Shown here: piece after piece, positions 1-12,163 of the stretch
How positions within the stretch are numbered: the stretch's first letter is position 1
How the letters are laid out: every line of letters starts with the position of its first letter
Assembly (NCBI GenBank): GCA_963682055.1
Contig: OY821749.1
Location: 28,775,631 to 28,839,630 of the forward strand
Length of the DNA stretch: 64,000 nucleotides
Origin: Primula veris
Lineage: Eukaryota; Streptophyta; Magnoliopsida; Ericales; Primulaceae
Reading direction: 5' to 3'
Translations under genes and position numbers: made by a program
Notes under the pieces: generated by a model
Told to the model about the DNA's origin: nothing
The model's database searches: none
What the model saw: only the letters and a program-made list of their open reading frames with translations

Positions 1-1278
1 TCCGCCTTTATCTTTCCTAGACATCGTATCCAAATAGGTGAGCCTATTTGGGGAAGATTCATAATTTTTCCAACTTAAATGTGAATATATATGATTTTCG
101 CATTTTATATATGGCAATAATATTAACAGAATAGAGAATATCTATCTAGATTAACCACATATATATAAACAGGCAGTAAATATATTTTAGGATCTATCTA
201 ATCATGCAGGAGATTTGGTGTTATAAACAAATCAATTTAAGATTATCAATCAATCCATAAAAATTCTAACATATCAAATCAAATCAATTTAAGATTATCA
301 ATCAATCCATAAAGATTCTAACATATCAAATCAAATCAATTAGATCCAATCCAATAATTTACTGGCATATGTGATATTTATATATGATAATATCAAAAGA
401 TATGATTACGCTAACAAGATATCAATCAATTATCTATGTTTATCGCCATATGAATAATTCTATACATGGTAGTTTTAACATGCAAGCAAAACAATATATT
501 TTTAATTACCAATTAATTCTATATATGGTAATTTTTAACATGCAAAGTGGTTAAATATACATGAAAACATATCAATTTATTCAATTCACATGCAATTTTT
601 ATTCACTTGCCTTTTTAATAAATATATATATGCATGTGGGTGAATATTTAGACCGAATATTGATTTTTATAACCCATATATACTGTTTTTATAGATGTAA
701 TATACTACAGGGACTATCCGTGTAATTTCAGCAAACTATATATATATTTACAGCATTATTACTGCTTCAGTCCATAATTTCAGACAAGTTTCAGTTTAGT
801 CATTGAGTAATTTCCAGAATAGTTTACAGCTTTCAGAGAATTACAAATCAGTACATACGTTTCAGTTTGTTGCAGATTTATCCGACAGATTAATACATGT
901 TTTACAATTACATGATTTGGGTTATTTTGTATGATCTTATCAACAAATATGATTTTATAATCAACAATATGTGTGTTACGATCATATATAGTTATCCATA
1001 CAAGTAACAAACTCTAATACACATGGATTATATACTACGGGATATTTATCATGTTTTAGTTATCCATAAAATAATACGTGCGATCACATATATGGAATAA
1101 ATTAAGTTTTGAATTCGGTACCTTACGCACGGTATGTTGATGAAGGTCGATATAGCAAAACCCTAAAAACCCGGATAAACCTCAAGGTTTATAAATACCC
1201 AATATCCATCCGTTTACCAAAAATCTCCAATATCCGTGAGCGTATATTCTATTCTTCGCGAGTAAAGTGCCGATAACG
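1..1278. other. AT-rich noncoding DNA, possibly interior of a retroelement
   Basis: No open reading frame here resembles a known protein. The stretch is AT-rich with many TATATA words. Positions 229-336 hold a direct repeat. From about 1100 to 1278 the sequence becomes more complex and abuts a putative LTR at 1279. That placement would make it the 5' untranslated interior of a minus-strand Copia-type element, but no gag or pol remains are visible. Confidence 0.4.
229..336. repeat. Two-copy 52 bp tandem repeat
   Basis: A unit starting ATCAATTTAAGATTATCAAT and running through CCATAAA-ATTCTAACATATC occurs twice, at about 231 and 283, a period of 52 bp. The copies differ at only one or two positions. 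A truncated third start (AAATCAATTAGATCC) follows. No function is apparent. Confidence 0.75.
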
Positions 1279-1501
1279 TGTTGTGTGACATATTAGCTCG
1301 TTATAGATATATGTAGAGATATGTATAGATATAGAGAGAGGTATGAGAGACAACAATAAATGAGACTTTATTAATCAGAATGTATGAATGAATGTAAAAT
1401 ACAAGACCCCTAACCCTCCTTATATAGATAGAGGGGTAGGGCTATAAGCCCACTTGGACCCATAAAATACAAGCCCAATAGTCCAATAATATCCTACAAC
1501 A
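1279..1501 (-). mobile_element. LTR of a Copia-like retrotransposon, minus orientation
   Basis: On the minus strand this 223 bp segment begins TGTTGTAGGATATT and ends CACACAACA, the TGTTG...CAACA termini usual for Copia LTRs. Inside, in the right order, are a TATA-type promoter (TATATAAGGAGGG) and an AATAAA polyadenylation signal. Directly beyond the LTR end (plus positions 1267-1278) lies CGTTATCGGCAC on the minus strand. This resembles the CGTTATCAGCAC word found next to many plant Copia LTRs at the primer-binding site. The flanking 5-mers do not match, so this is one end of an element, not a clean solo LTR. Confidence 0.55.
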
Positions 1502-2223
1502 ATAGTGATAATCTTTTTATTTTATTTTATTAATAATAATATGCGCTAGTACAAATGCACCGTCCTTTGGAACAAGCTCCAAAAAACTACAAATAACATA
1601 AGATACATCACAACACAACACTAGGCCGCAACTCCAAATAACCACCTAAATCATCCCATACAAAGCAAATTATATACAAGAAACCAAATAAAACGTAAGT
1701 AATAAATATGATCCATTTCAACGATCTTTTAAAAGCAGTGAAATATTGTCGTGAGAGCCGTATATCAGGCGAATCACCGAGTAATATGCAGAGGTAGCAA
1801 AGCAAGAGCAGCAGATAAATAAGAACTTCGAGAAAAGTTTAGAATTTTACCCGTCACGGTTCAATAATTACTATCGGAGTGCTAGCACACAAATAACCCG
1901 ATATAAACAAGCTTATCGAGCCTAAAAACTTAAGTACAACCCGAAACTCGATTCCGTCCGCACACAACTCACAATCGCCAACCAAAACCTACCTTGTTGA
2001 ATCACCAAAAAACAACAGCGTACAAGACAAGTTCTACCACCGCTTAATAATAAGCCAGTGAAACGAGTAACATATCATCCAAACAACTAAACATGATATA
2101 TCTTATAATAACTTTCTATAAGCTATCAATCCACCAAATACTAACCTTTTTATATGAATAATACAGATATGTATGTTAAATTACAATGACAATTAACAGG
2201 GTCATTAGATACTGCAACAGGAC
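1502..2223. other. Intergenic DNA downstream of the NB-LRR gene
   Basis: No convincing gene was seen. The part nearest 2223 is presumably the 3' untranslated region of the minus-strand NB-LRR gene. The short open frames are not conserved-looking. Confidence 0.4.
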
Positions 2224-4830
2224 TTAACATAAAATATTTGAGACAATACTGAAACATGACCTAACATAAATATTTCGGATATGGGAAATATTTTTCCAAT
2301 CCTCCCCCACTTCTCTTTGACATCTTGTTTCCAGTCCTGGACAATCGATTATCACAAGTTCAGTTAAAGCCGTGAGATTTTGCATTCCATCGGGGAGAGA
2401 CGATAACTCCCAACATCTATTTAGCTCCAGTCTCTCTAAATATTTAACATTTTTAACCATTCGCTCCAGCATTACGTTTGTAAAATTATCATATCCACCA
2501 ATGATCAAAGTTTTTACATTTTTAGCCCCTTCAATAAGCCACAAGGGCAAATCCATCAACTTGTGCAATGCATCGAGCTCCAAAATGCGAAGGTGGAGGA
2601 GTTCATTATCACATCTAAAGTCATTGTCATTATCTTTAAATTGGAGGTTTGTGCAGTCTCGAATCGACAAAATTTCCAAACATGGTAGTTGTCTCAAAGC
2701 TTTGGTTGGTAAAGATTCTAGGCGCTCACATGCACCGATTGACAACTCTCGAAGAGAGGAAAGATGAAACATCGTAATATCCGAAAATAGAAACTTTAAA
2801 TTCAGACAATTAGAAATGATCAATTTTTTTAAAGAGGTTAGATTTTGGAATTCTTTATCTGGTAAACTAATTTCATGTGTGGTTAATCCTAAGTGCCTAA
2901 GCCGGGTCAATTTTCCTAATCCTTTCGGCAAGTTTATGATATTTGGACATCCGTTGAAATATAAAACCTCGAGACCTACTAATTCACAAATGGAATCAGG
3001 TATACATGTAATTTCGAAATTAGAGTTTAAGTTCAGGTACCTCAAATGCTTCAAACGGCCAATTGAATTTGGCAATGCCTCTAAATTCGAATTGCCAAGA
3101 TCCAAAAAGTGTAAGAGCTTGAATTTTGAGATGCACGTTTCAACGAAAGTCGTCATTTTAGGTTCTACCGAGAGTGTAAAATGAATAGTGCGAACACCAT
3201 TTTGTTCCAATAACCAATTCGGAGGTTCATTCTGCATTAAATAATTCTTCGAAAAAGATAAGTGTCGAACCTTTCTTGTAATACGATTTTTTAAGACCTC
3301 TTGGGAATCAATACAGACTATGTCAGGCTCTGCTACTAGCAACGCCAAGTCATGGACTAGGTCATGCATTTTAAATTCTAAATTTGTTCCCCACTCTTGA
3401 AATTCTTGAAAAAAACCGAGCGACCACAATTGTTCGATGTACTTTATGCCAATAATGTGCACATCTTCATCGTAGTTTGAAATTTTAAGCAATCCGTTGG
3501 TGCTCCAATAGTCTATTAATAGGTCACGATCAAATAGATGATCTTTCGGAAAGAGGGAACAAAAAGAGAAACATCTTCTCAAGCTAGTGGGTAAATGGCG
3601 ATAGCTCAACTTTAAAGCAGGCAAAATATCGTCTTCCTTTTGTTCGAGTTTCCATACATCGTTATTTCGTACATGTAACCAATCGTGTATTTCTGTTTTC
3701 AAGTACAGGATGTTGCCTAACGTTTTGATAGCAAGGGGAACACCCTTGCACTTTTTCACAATATCTTCAGCAATTTCCACAAGCTTTGGATGGTTTTTGG
3801 AATCTTCAAAAGACCGAAAAGACCACTTTAGGAACAAAGACAAGCCTTCCTCATGCGACAGACCTTTAATCTCTTTAATACAACCGTTTGTCGACATAGT
3901 GGAAGCTACCGATTTACTTCTCGTGGTGACAATAATTTTGCTTCCTTTAGCACCACCTATAAGCAAATTTTTCAACTCAACCCATTTAGCACGGTTTTCA
4001 TTCCAAACATCATCAAGGATAAGAAAATACTTTTTATCATCTAGCTTCTCACGAAGGCGAATTTGTAATTGTTCCAATTCAAAATTGTCACAATTTTCAA
4101 TCCCGAGTGACTTAAGAATTTTCTTAACTATTAGTAGTAAATCAAATTCCTCTGAAACACATTGCCACAATCTTAACTCGAAATTTCCAAGTACCTTTTT
4201 ATCATTAAACACCACCTTAGAGAGCGAGGTCTTTCCCATACCACCTAATCCAACAATTGGAAGAACTGACACATTCTCATTACCATTTCGTTCTAGCAAA
4301 AACGCGATGACGTCTTCTATATCATTGTCTCTCCCTATAACATCCTCAGGTCGGATAAACGAGTGGGTCAACTCCCTACGTCTAAGAACTCTCTCCTCAT
4401 ATCTCTCAATCAAATTAAATTTATTTCTATCTGCAGCTACCTCATCGAACTCTTCCCTAATTTTTTTAATTTTATGAGTCATCTTGAAACGGAAAGCAAC
4501 TTGATTTCGGCAAGAAAAAAACTTTTTTACCTTGCTTCCTATGTTTTGACCAGATACTTTACGGCGTAAAGCATCCATCTCAAACTCATCCAATACGATT
4601 TCTGCATCGTACAGAGCTTGGCTGAGTTTTCCGAGCCAATCCCTTAATTGATGGTTTGTTTCTTGTTTTTCCTGAGCATCTAAAAGGACTGCATATACAG
4701 ATGACATTGTGTTTTTGAGCCTTTGTAGATCATCTTTTATTCCCCAAGCCAAGCTGAGTTCTTCAAAAATTGGTCTGCTTATTTTCCCAAGAATTGTTTC
4801 TGCAATATTGAAAACAAATGTTTCTGTCAT
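2224..4830 (-). CDS. CC-NB-LRR disease resistance protein (RGA-like CNL)
   Basis: Intracellular immune receptor that senses pathogen effectors and triggers defence. It is a single exon of 868 codons. The start is set at the ATG at 4828-4830 (MTETFVFNIAETILGK), which matches the usual N-terminus of RGA-type CNLs. The open frame runs further upstream to a TTG, and another ATG at 4933-4935 would add 35 residues. In order: coiled-coil domain (1 to about 150, DAEIVLDEFE in place of EDVID); P-loop GLGGMGKTS (194-202); kinase-2 FLILDDVW (269-276, whose final W is typical of CNLs); RNBS-B GSKIIVTTR (296-304); GVPLA (363-367); RNBS-D CFSFCSLFP (420-428); MHD (488-490); then about 12 leucine-rich repeats to the end. 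All nucleotide-binding motifs are intact, so it looks functional. The potato RGA2/RGA3 group is the nearest type I recognise. Confidence 0.95.
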   Translation of the reverse strand: MTETFVFNIAETILGKISRPIFEELSLAWGIKDDLQRLKNTMSSVYAVLLDAQEKQETNHQLRDWLGKLSQALYDAEIVLDEFEMDALRRKVSGQNIGSKVKKFFSCRNQVAFRFKMTHKIKKIREEFDEVAADRNKFNLIERYEERVLRRRELTHSFIRPEDVIGRDNDIEDVIAFLLERNGNENVSVLPIVGLGGMGKTSLSKVVFNDKKVLGNFELRLWQCVSEEFDLLLIVKKILKSLGIENCDNFELEQLQIRLREKLDDKKYFLILDDVWNENRAKWVELKNLLIGGAKGSKIIVTTRSKSVASTMSTNGCIKEIKGLSHEEGLSLFLKWSFRSFEDSKNHPKLVEIAEDIVKKCKGVPLAIKTLGNILYLKTEIHDWLHVRNNDVWKLEQKEDDILPALKLSYRHLPTSLRRCFSFCSLFPKDHLFDRDLLIDYWSTNGLLKISNYDEDVHIIGIKYIEQLWSLGFFQEFQEWGTNLEFKMHDLVHDLALLVAEPDIVCIDSQEVLKNRITRKVRHLSFSKNYLMQNEPPNWLLEQNGVRTIHFTLSVEPKMTTFVETCISKFKLLHFLDLGNSNLEALPNSIGRLKHLRYLNLNSNFEITCIPDSICELVGLEVLYFNGCPNIINLPKGLGKLTRLRHLGLTTHEISLPDKEFQNLTSLKKLIISNCLNLKFLFSDITMFHLSSLRELSIGACERLESLPTKALRQLPCLEILSIRDCTNLQFKDNDNDFRCDNELLHLRILELDALHKLMDLPLWLIEGAKNVKTLIIGGYDNFTNVMLERMVKNVKYLERLELNRCWELSSLPDGMQNLTALTELVIIDCPGLETRCQREVGEDWKNISHIRNIYVRSCFSIVSNILC

Positions 4831-7800
4831 GCTGATTTTTTTCTTCAGAAAACTGGGAATAATACTACTCCGTAGTATCTTTTTAATAGATGGGGTGATA
4901 TGAATCAGATCTGCGAAGTGGTAGAGAAAAGTCATATACTTGATAAAATCAAAATCCAAGTAAACAATATAAAAAATACAGCAACTGCCAACTTGGTCAT
5001 GTTTTTTTGTTTTGTTTTTTTTTATTATAAACTGGTCATGTTCATAGTATAATATTGGTTTGGCCCTTTCCTCAATATGCTTTTCGTAAACAAATATGAT
5101 GCAATATTCAACTCATCCTAGAAAATTAACTTTAGAGGAAGTGCTGATCTAGTTCATAAGTTCCAAAAGTTTTATAAGTGACAGTTTGGTAGCCAATTAA
5201 AAAATTACATTTGTTTGTGGTCCTTTTATAGTATTTCCTACTCTCCTACTTTCTAACTTATTAATTAGTCTTTTAAAAATACACATACTTTGGTTCATAT
5301 GATTCTCATGATTTCGATGGCCAATACTACAATGGCTATAAGTGTAGGGACCAAAATAATCAAATATAATATATACCAATTTTATGGGAACCCTTCGTGA
5401 ACAAGAACTATGGAGTATGGACAGAGAAGTATTTTCAAATTCAAAAAAAATAAATATATAGTTTCAAAATTTTCATTTTGTATTTTCCTATTCTGTAGGA
5501 ATGATAGGCAAAATGAACAATTATTTTTTTTCTCCTTACGTATATGAGCGACTGCTAATAATTTATTAGTTTTAATAAGATAAAAAATAAACTCAGAGTG
5601 CTGTTACATTTTTAAATATTAAGGGGTAGAGAAGTCAACAAAGTACAACTCCCAATTAAATCAATTGACCAAATAATATCATATCATCCGTGGCAAATAG
5701 TAAACTCGTTCATATGCATATATACAAATCTCAAATTTTTTCAACTTAAAATGCTGGATAGGGCTTAATCGTCTCCCAAAAGTCCCGTTTGATTTAAGTA
5801 ACATAAAGCTTCTATTGCAATTTATGTGTTAATCGATAGTCTTACAAGTTTATCCACCACGTATGATTTTGGTCAAATGTTCAAATAACATAAGGATATA
5901 GAATAGAGTTCGTGCCGGAGAGGGAGCGATTATTTATCGTTTATGAATAGGAGAATAGGACCCAGTTTTTTCACAAATAAGGACTTATCATTATAAGAAC
6001 GGTTTTGTTAACATGGCCTCCGGCATACATTTTAATGTACATTTTTATTTCTTAAATAAACATTTATGATGTTATTACATGATAAAGTGATATACGTTTA
6101 TCATTTACTTATCATATTTCAATATCATTTAATACTTATAAAGATATTTATCACATTTTTTGTAATTTATTTACACACTAACATGTGTCATGGGTGACAT
6201 GTTTAATTTATATTAACATTTCCCTTATAAGAAATCATTATTTTCCCAAGAATACAATGCGGCTGATGAAACGTAATTTTTTGTACTTAACTGGCTATTG
6301 TTAATTAATATTGTAAATTAGTTATTATGGCATTGGGAAAGAAAAAAGGGTATTACTATAGCCAACTAAAAGCCTTACTCAAAAACCTTACCTACTGACG
6401 TGACGGACTAGTTAGGTGGACCAATTATGAATTAAATGAAAATATGATTTCAATATCGAAACAAAAATGATTGCTACACTTAACTCGCCGCGGATAAGAT
6501 TTTTTGATAAGTTTTTTGAGTAATTATAAAAAAACTGGACCACGAATCCACTAGAGTTATTTATTGTACATTCTAAAATCAAGCAAAAACACGTATAATT
6601 AATCAAAAAACTTATCATGGATAAGATTTTTTAATATGTTTTGTGAGTAATTATATAAAAACTGGACCAAGAATCCACTAGAGTTATCTATTGTACATTC
6701 TAAAATCAAGCAAAAACACGTATCCGTGAGGGGATTCGTGAACATCAAGTCAAATTTGCCAGGTAGAAATGAACATTTTTTCAAAGCAATTACTACAAAA
6801 TTATATACTCCTAATTTTTGGCAGCGGTAGGCGGCATGTTATATGTTGTGACCACCATTGGTCACTCCTTATTTTTAGAATGAATTAAACTAAATTTACA
6901 ATCAAATAATGATGAATAATAGTTTTAGTATTATACTCGTTGCCTAGTTGGGAGTGGATTCTATATTAATATTAATTTGTATCCGTAAAAGAGACGTTTT
7001 TGCGTATTTATTTCCTATGTTCATTCATACTATTCTTTTTTGCATCAAGCTAGAGTCACTCTTTTCTGGCTTAATTAGTTGCTTGTGTTTTCAACAAAAT
7101 GAGACTTATTTAACTTAAATTAGTATATACAGTGGGGGTATAAAATAGTTTTTCTTTTTTGGCTTTGTTCGTGTCTATAGAAAAGTGATCATGGTGATTA
7201 AAAAAAAAGTGATCATTTAATTTGTTTAGGAAAATATTTTAAATTTGTAATACACGAACTAAAATACAAGCTGGGAGAATATTAAAAAACAATGTTGTGG
7301 ATGTCCGATAGATTATATATATATAAGCCCAAATAGACAAGTAAACATAATGAAAATCCAATGGAGAATAAAAAGAAACATTCAGATTTGATTAAACAAT
7401 TTAAACTCGAATTAATGACAAAATAACTCTTAAGAAGTTTTGGATTTTCATAGCCTCTCTTATAACCAACCTGCTCGACTAGTAAAAATATGTAAAATTA
7501 ACAGCTACCGAGATAGAATAATATAAAGTTCAATAAAAGCTAAACTGTACTTCCTAAAGCTCACAAATGAAAAAAAATCTGAAGCTAGAAAACTGGCCTC
7601 TTCGAAAAACTATAAATAATCCAAATCCTTCTGAAAAATACTAATATTCTCAAGTCTTCATGTGAACCAAAAAGTAGGCCATTAACGTACATCATATATT
7701 TAGTACGTTTCTCTTTAGTTGATCAAATAAAATTACGAGCTGATCACCATCATAAATTCATAGGCCGGGCAGCCTATATTTATATTCGTTTTCTTCCCCA

Positions 7801-8663
7801 CAAAACATGAAATAGACATGTGGTGGGGTTTGGTGGCTAGCTAGTGTATTATTGGTAAGTAAATTAAGCATTAAAATTCTTATAGATTTCAATAATTTAA
7901 TATTATATTAATTTTGAGAACTTAGATATGTATCCATGCCAAGCATTAAAAGAAGAAGAAATCAAAAATTTAAGCGGAACATTTCTGGAAAAGGTTAAAT
8001 CCATATATTCATGCATATTTTTTTTTTCATGTCACACAACGTAGTTAAACAGTAGTGGGTTTGGTGGCATTTGTTGTATACAGAGTACTTGATAATGATT
8101 ATAGACAAGACAAAGAAATCACTTACTTAAAAAAACAGAAAAAGGTATCGGTCTAATTAATACTAATAAAGAAAGTATATGAAAATCATGAGATGGAAGC
8201 CAACCATTTTTAAGCAAATAGTACTACTTACTCTTATCAATTTTTAAAATGAACATATTTTTTCAGAAGGTAAATAAATGTTGCAAAACCTTCGACATAA
8301 TTTTCTAGTGGAAATTATGCATGGCATAATTTTAAGTAGAAGGGCGTCACCATTCTGAGATCAAAAACTTAATTAAGAAAGATCCTTTTAAGTTTAGAAA
8401 AATTTATTTGAAGTACAATTTCCAGTTTTATCGGACAAACACCGACACAGCTATTCTTCAACAGGCCAATGAAATGCAGTTCAAGACTTCAAATGATTAA
8501 GAATAAAAAGCAAATAGTGTTGAGGTAAAATTTTGTTAAACTAATAAGTTCTTTGGTGAAATTTTTTGTACCATTGTATTATTTGTCAATCATCAGTTCA
8601 GAAAATAGTTAATTAAACCCTTCACTATAATATTGTCACATTAATATTAGATATTTCAAGGTC
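4831..8663. other. Intergenic region between the NB-LRR and first peroxidase
   Basis: AT-rich, with no supported gene. The first few hundred bases should hold the promoter of the minus-strand NB-LRR gene. A 127 bp-period duplication lies at 6492-6723. The last several hundred bases are the upstream region of the first peroxidase, ending in a TATA box at 8665. Confidence 0.5.
6492..6723. repeat. Direct duplication, two copies of about 105 bp
   Basis: Positions 6492-6596 and 6619-6723 are close copies. Both start GGATAAGATTTTTT, share AATCCACTAGAGTTAT and TGTACATTCTAAAATCAAGC, and end CAAAAACACGTAT. The period is 127 bp. The short open frames in both copies are by-products of the duplication. 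Confidence 0.8.
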
Positions 8664-8664
8664 C

Positions 8665-8671
8665 TATATAA
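8665..8671 (+). promoter_or_regulatory. TATA box of the first peroxidase gene
   Basis: TATATAA lies 61 bases before the chosen ATG at 8732. Transcription would start near 8695-8700. The in-frame ATG at 8675, only four bases after the TATA box, is therefore upstream of the transcript and cannot be the start codon. Confidence 0.6.
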
Positions 8672-8731
8672 GACATGGAGATTCACTCACTTCCAGCAAT
8701 TCACTACAGAGAAAAATTAAACACTAAGCAT

Positions 8732-11700
8732 ATGGCTAGCACAAAGCATTTATTTAGTTTAAGCTTCCTATGCCTCTTATTAGCTATTCTTTGTCAATCT
8801 TCTTATGGTGCATTCACATTTCAAATCTATATATTATTCTCTTTTTGTTCTAACCCCTCTTTATTTATTATGGGGTTAAACTTGTTGAATTGATGCTTGG
8901 TTTTCTTACGGTTTGGTGTTTTACTTATTTGTGTTATATTAAAAGTGTTAACGATTCTTAGGCAGATCACTTTCGCTAAGAAATCAGAAAAGTCTTGGTG
9001 AACTCAGCTCATTACAAAATAAAAAAGATTGAGTCGAGCTCTTAACTTATAGCTTGAGACCATTCTTGAGCATATTTTATTCCTTTACATCCTGCTAATA
9101 ATCAAAATCTAAAACTATTTCTTCAGTTTCAAAAGATAAGACCTTAAAATTATACTCCAATATGTTTAGATAGTGTCTGAAGAACAAACAAAATTATAAG
9201 ATAGCGAGAACCTTTTTGTACTTCTAAAATTTGTTTTTTTTTTGGGAAAGTAATAATGGGATGTTGATCTGTTTTATCATTGTTATTAATTTTCTTACAA
9301 ATTTAGGTGAGCTCCAACTAAATTACTATAAGGAGAGTTGCCCAAGAGCTGAAGAAATTGTGAAGGAGCAAGTGATCAAGCTATACAACAAGCATGGAAA
9401 CACTGCCGTTTCATGGATTAGAAATCTCTTCCATGATTGTGTAGTCAAGGTATTCATAATGCCGAATTAAAAAATAGACTTCAAATTATCGACAAAAAAG
9501 ATTTGGTCCCTTTCTGTTTAGTTACAGCAGTGCTATTGGGTGCCTATGTCTAAAAGAATTCTTAAACAGGCTCTCATTACGACTGGAATTATTTGTGATT
9601 ATCTTGAAAATAAATTATCGATCTCTTCGTTGTAACTATTTTATCTTGCTATTGGTATTATCTCCAAGACCAACACTGTGAGTGGATATAGCTATCTTAA
9701 AATCAAAACATGAAAAAGACCAAATCTGTCACATTTCTTTTAATTTAAAGAGCAATTTCATCACATTTTCACATACTAGGGACTATTAGTGTTTCAGATG
9801 AAGCTATGAGTACCAAATCAAATTTTATTCCACACATTGGGAACCATTGATTTGATTAATTTACGCTGTACACAATAATTTCTGTCCCAATTTTTGATTA
9901 TTTTTATATTTGACAAACCGTGGAGCATTGGCATCTGTCTTAGTAAACAACCCTTATCCTTACAATTTGGAGATTTTTTCAGAAAATATTTGCATTAGTC
10001 TCTCGAAGGCTCTTTAAAATTTAGAGAAATGTGATACCACTCTCTTTATATACGAGGATAGTGTACTCCTCATATATTATCAGATAATATGTTATCATTA
10101 CTTTTGTTTTATAGTCTCTTACTTTAATCATCACACGTACAATATAAATGAACTTCATCTCTTTATTGGTAGTATTTAATTTAAATGGAGATGTAGATAG
10201 AGATTAGAGAGACTCATGTTTTCTACAAAATGTGTATAACTCATCAAACATTTAAAATATTTTTTTCTCTCGAGAGGATAGTAACGAGGCTGATGGAGTT
10301 GCTCAAATTTAACTAATTGGACAGAAACCCTAATTGCTAATCTAAATGTCCATTTGAATAAAAATACATATACAAAAAACACAATTATTTGGATTGTATA
10401 CTAAAAAAATGTACTTTGGTATATTATAGTCATGTGATGCATCCCTATTGTTGGAGACAATGAATGGGATAGAATCAGAGCAATCATCAGGGAGGAGTTT
10501 TGGAATGAGGAATTTCAAGTATGTAAGCACAATAAAACAGGCTCTTGAAAGTGAATGTGAACTCACTGTTTCTTGTGCTGATATTGTTGCCCTTTCTGCA
10601 AGAGATGGTCTTGTAATGGTATGTCTATTGTCTTTTCAGCATTCTCTTTTCCTCTTTCGAAAAGTTTGAATTACTATGTTAAGGCTTACTCTTATCTAAA
10701 AAAAAATGTTAGCGCTGGTTACATGTTAGGATTTCATAGACCTTGCTTTTAACGACCAAAATGAAAGAAGAAACAAAGCTAGATCAATCTTCTCGTATGC
10801 GGAGCGTAATGAATTTTAGTATGCTCAAGATCTGAGTCTTGTTTTCGTTATCCGTAGCATCTAGTCACTAATTACATTTTTTGTAAGGATAGGCTTTCCA
10901 TATGCTATAATTTTAATGGGCCTCGGATGAATAGACTCGTCACCAAGCTAGTTTATCAGATTTTATTACTAATTTTGGTGTCTAATGGACGTATTGCTTG
11001 AAGTTTGATCCCCACTACCAAGACAAAGAAAATCATATTATGTGCTTCCAGCCTATGGAACTATGACATCAAAACTAATGTTTTTTTTTCTAATCTTTGT
11101 TTCAATACTTTTTGGCAAACAATAGTTAGGAGGACCACATATTGAGATGAAAACAGGAAGAAGGGATAGTAAAGAAAGTTCTGTAGCAGTTGTAGAAGAC
11201 TTGATACCAAACCATAACGATTCGTCGGCAGCTGTGTTGTCTCGTTTTCAATCCATTGGCATCGATGTTGAAGGCACTGTTGCTCTATTAGGTAAAATTA
11301 GAATTTTATTAGTTTCTCTTAAATCTAATACCAACAAAGGAACAAGCTCTAAAAAGAAGCTTTTTAAATTGACTGTACCTTCCCAACTCAGCTTTTTCAC
11401 AGATTCTAAGCTTTAAAATGAAATATATTTCCTTATATCTTCAGTAGTGAACTCATTACTCTGGGATTGTTATTTTCTGTATGTAAGTTCTCCATTTAGT
11501 CCTAAAAGATCCAACGTTATAAATTCTGTCCAAAATATAGTTCATTTAATCAAAGTGGAATACCTTTTTCGGAGTACAATATTTGGTTAGCTTGAAAACG
11601 CATGAACTTCGCATCTCTGTCCTATACAAGATATAAGTTGTACCTCAAATGAACTCATTTTTTCTCGGCCACATTAAAGTTGCATCAATATATTAAAAGA

Positions 11701-12163
11701 CACAGTGACGCGAGCTTTTTAATTGTATGAAATTTAATCGTGGTTGCCATGTGTAGGAGCACATTCCGTCGGCAGGGTCCACTGTGTTAACATCGTTAAC
11801 AGACTATACCCAACAACCAATCCCACTCTAGACCCAGACTATGCCGAATACTTGAAAAAAAGGTGCCCATCATCAGAACCCGACCCAAAGACCGTTGAAT
11901 ATGCAAGAAATGATGGTGAAACCCCTATGGTCATAGATAATATGTACTTTAAGAACCTTTTGAGCCATAAGGGTTTATTGGTGGTTGATCAACAATTAGT
12001 GACGGATACTAATACTTTCCCGTTTGTTGAGAAAATGGCGGGGGATAATGGTTACTTTTACGAGCAATTTTCTAGGGCTTTGTTGTTGCTATCGGAGAAT
12101 AATCCGCTAAATGGAGATCAAGGAGAGGTGCGTAAGGATTGTCGATTCGTGAACCGTGATTGA
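8732..12163 (+). CDS. PER21: Class III secretory peroxidase, PER21 type (tandem copy 1)
   Basis: Haem peroxidase secreted to the cell wall or vacuole, oxidising phenolics with H2O2. Exons by splice sites and phase: 8732-8807, 9307-9449, 10430-10618, 11126-11291, 11757-12163, giving 326 residues. Exon 1 encodes a signal peptide (MASTKHLFSLSFLCLLLAIL...). The mature part starts near ELQLNYYKESCP. Catalytic Arg and distal His are in WIRNLFHDC, and the proximal His is in GAHSVGRVHC. The disulphide cysteines are present, including the C-terminal RKDCRFVNRD. The word FHDCVVKSCDAS (junction of exons 2 and 3), where most members have FHDCFVNGCDAS, together with GDQGEVRKDCRFVNRD points to the Arabidopsis Peroxidase 21 group. 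A second copy follows 1.3 kb downstream in the same orientation with the same intron positions. Intact and probably active. Confidence 0.93.

Noticed and set aside
4831..4959. N-terminal extension of the NB-LRR open frame
   Set aside because: The frame opens with TTG; the family N-terminus matches the ATG at 4828-4830.
8675..8731. In-frame ATG upstream of the first peroxidase signal peptide
   Set aside because: It lies only four bases after the TATA box, so it would be upstream of the transcript start; it also spoils the signal peptide.
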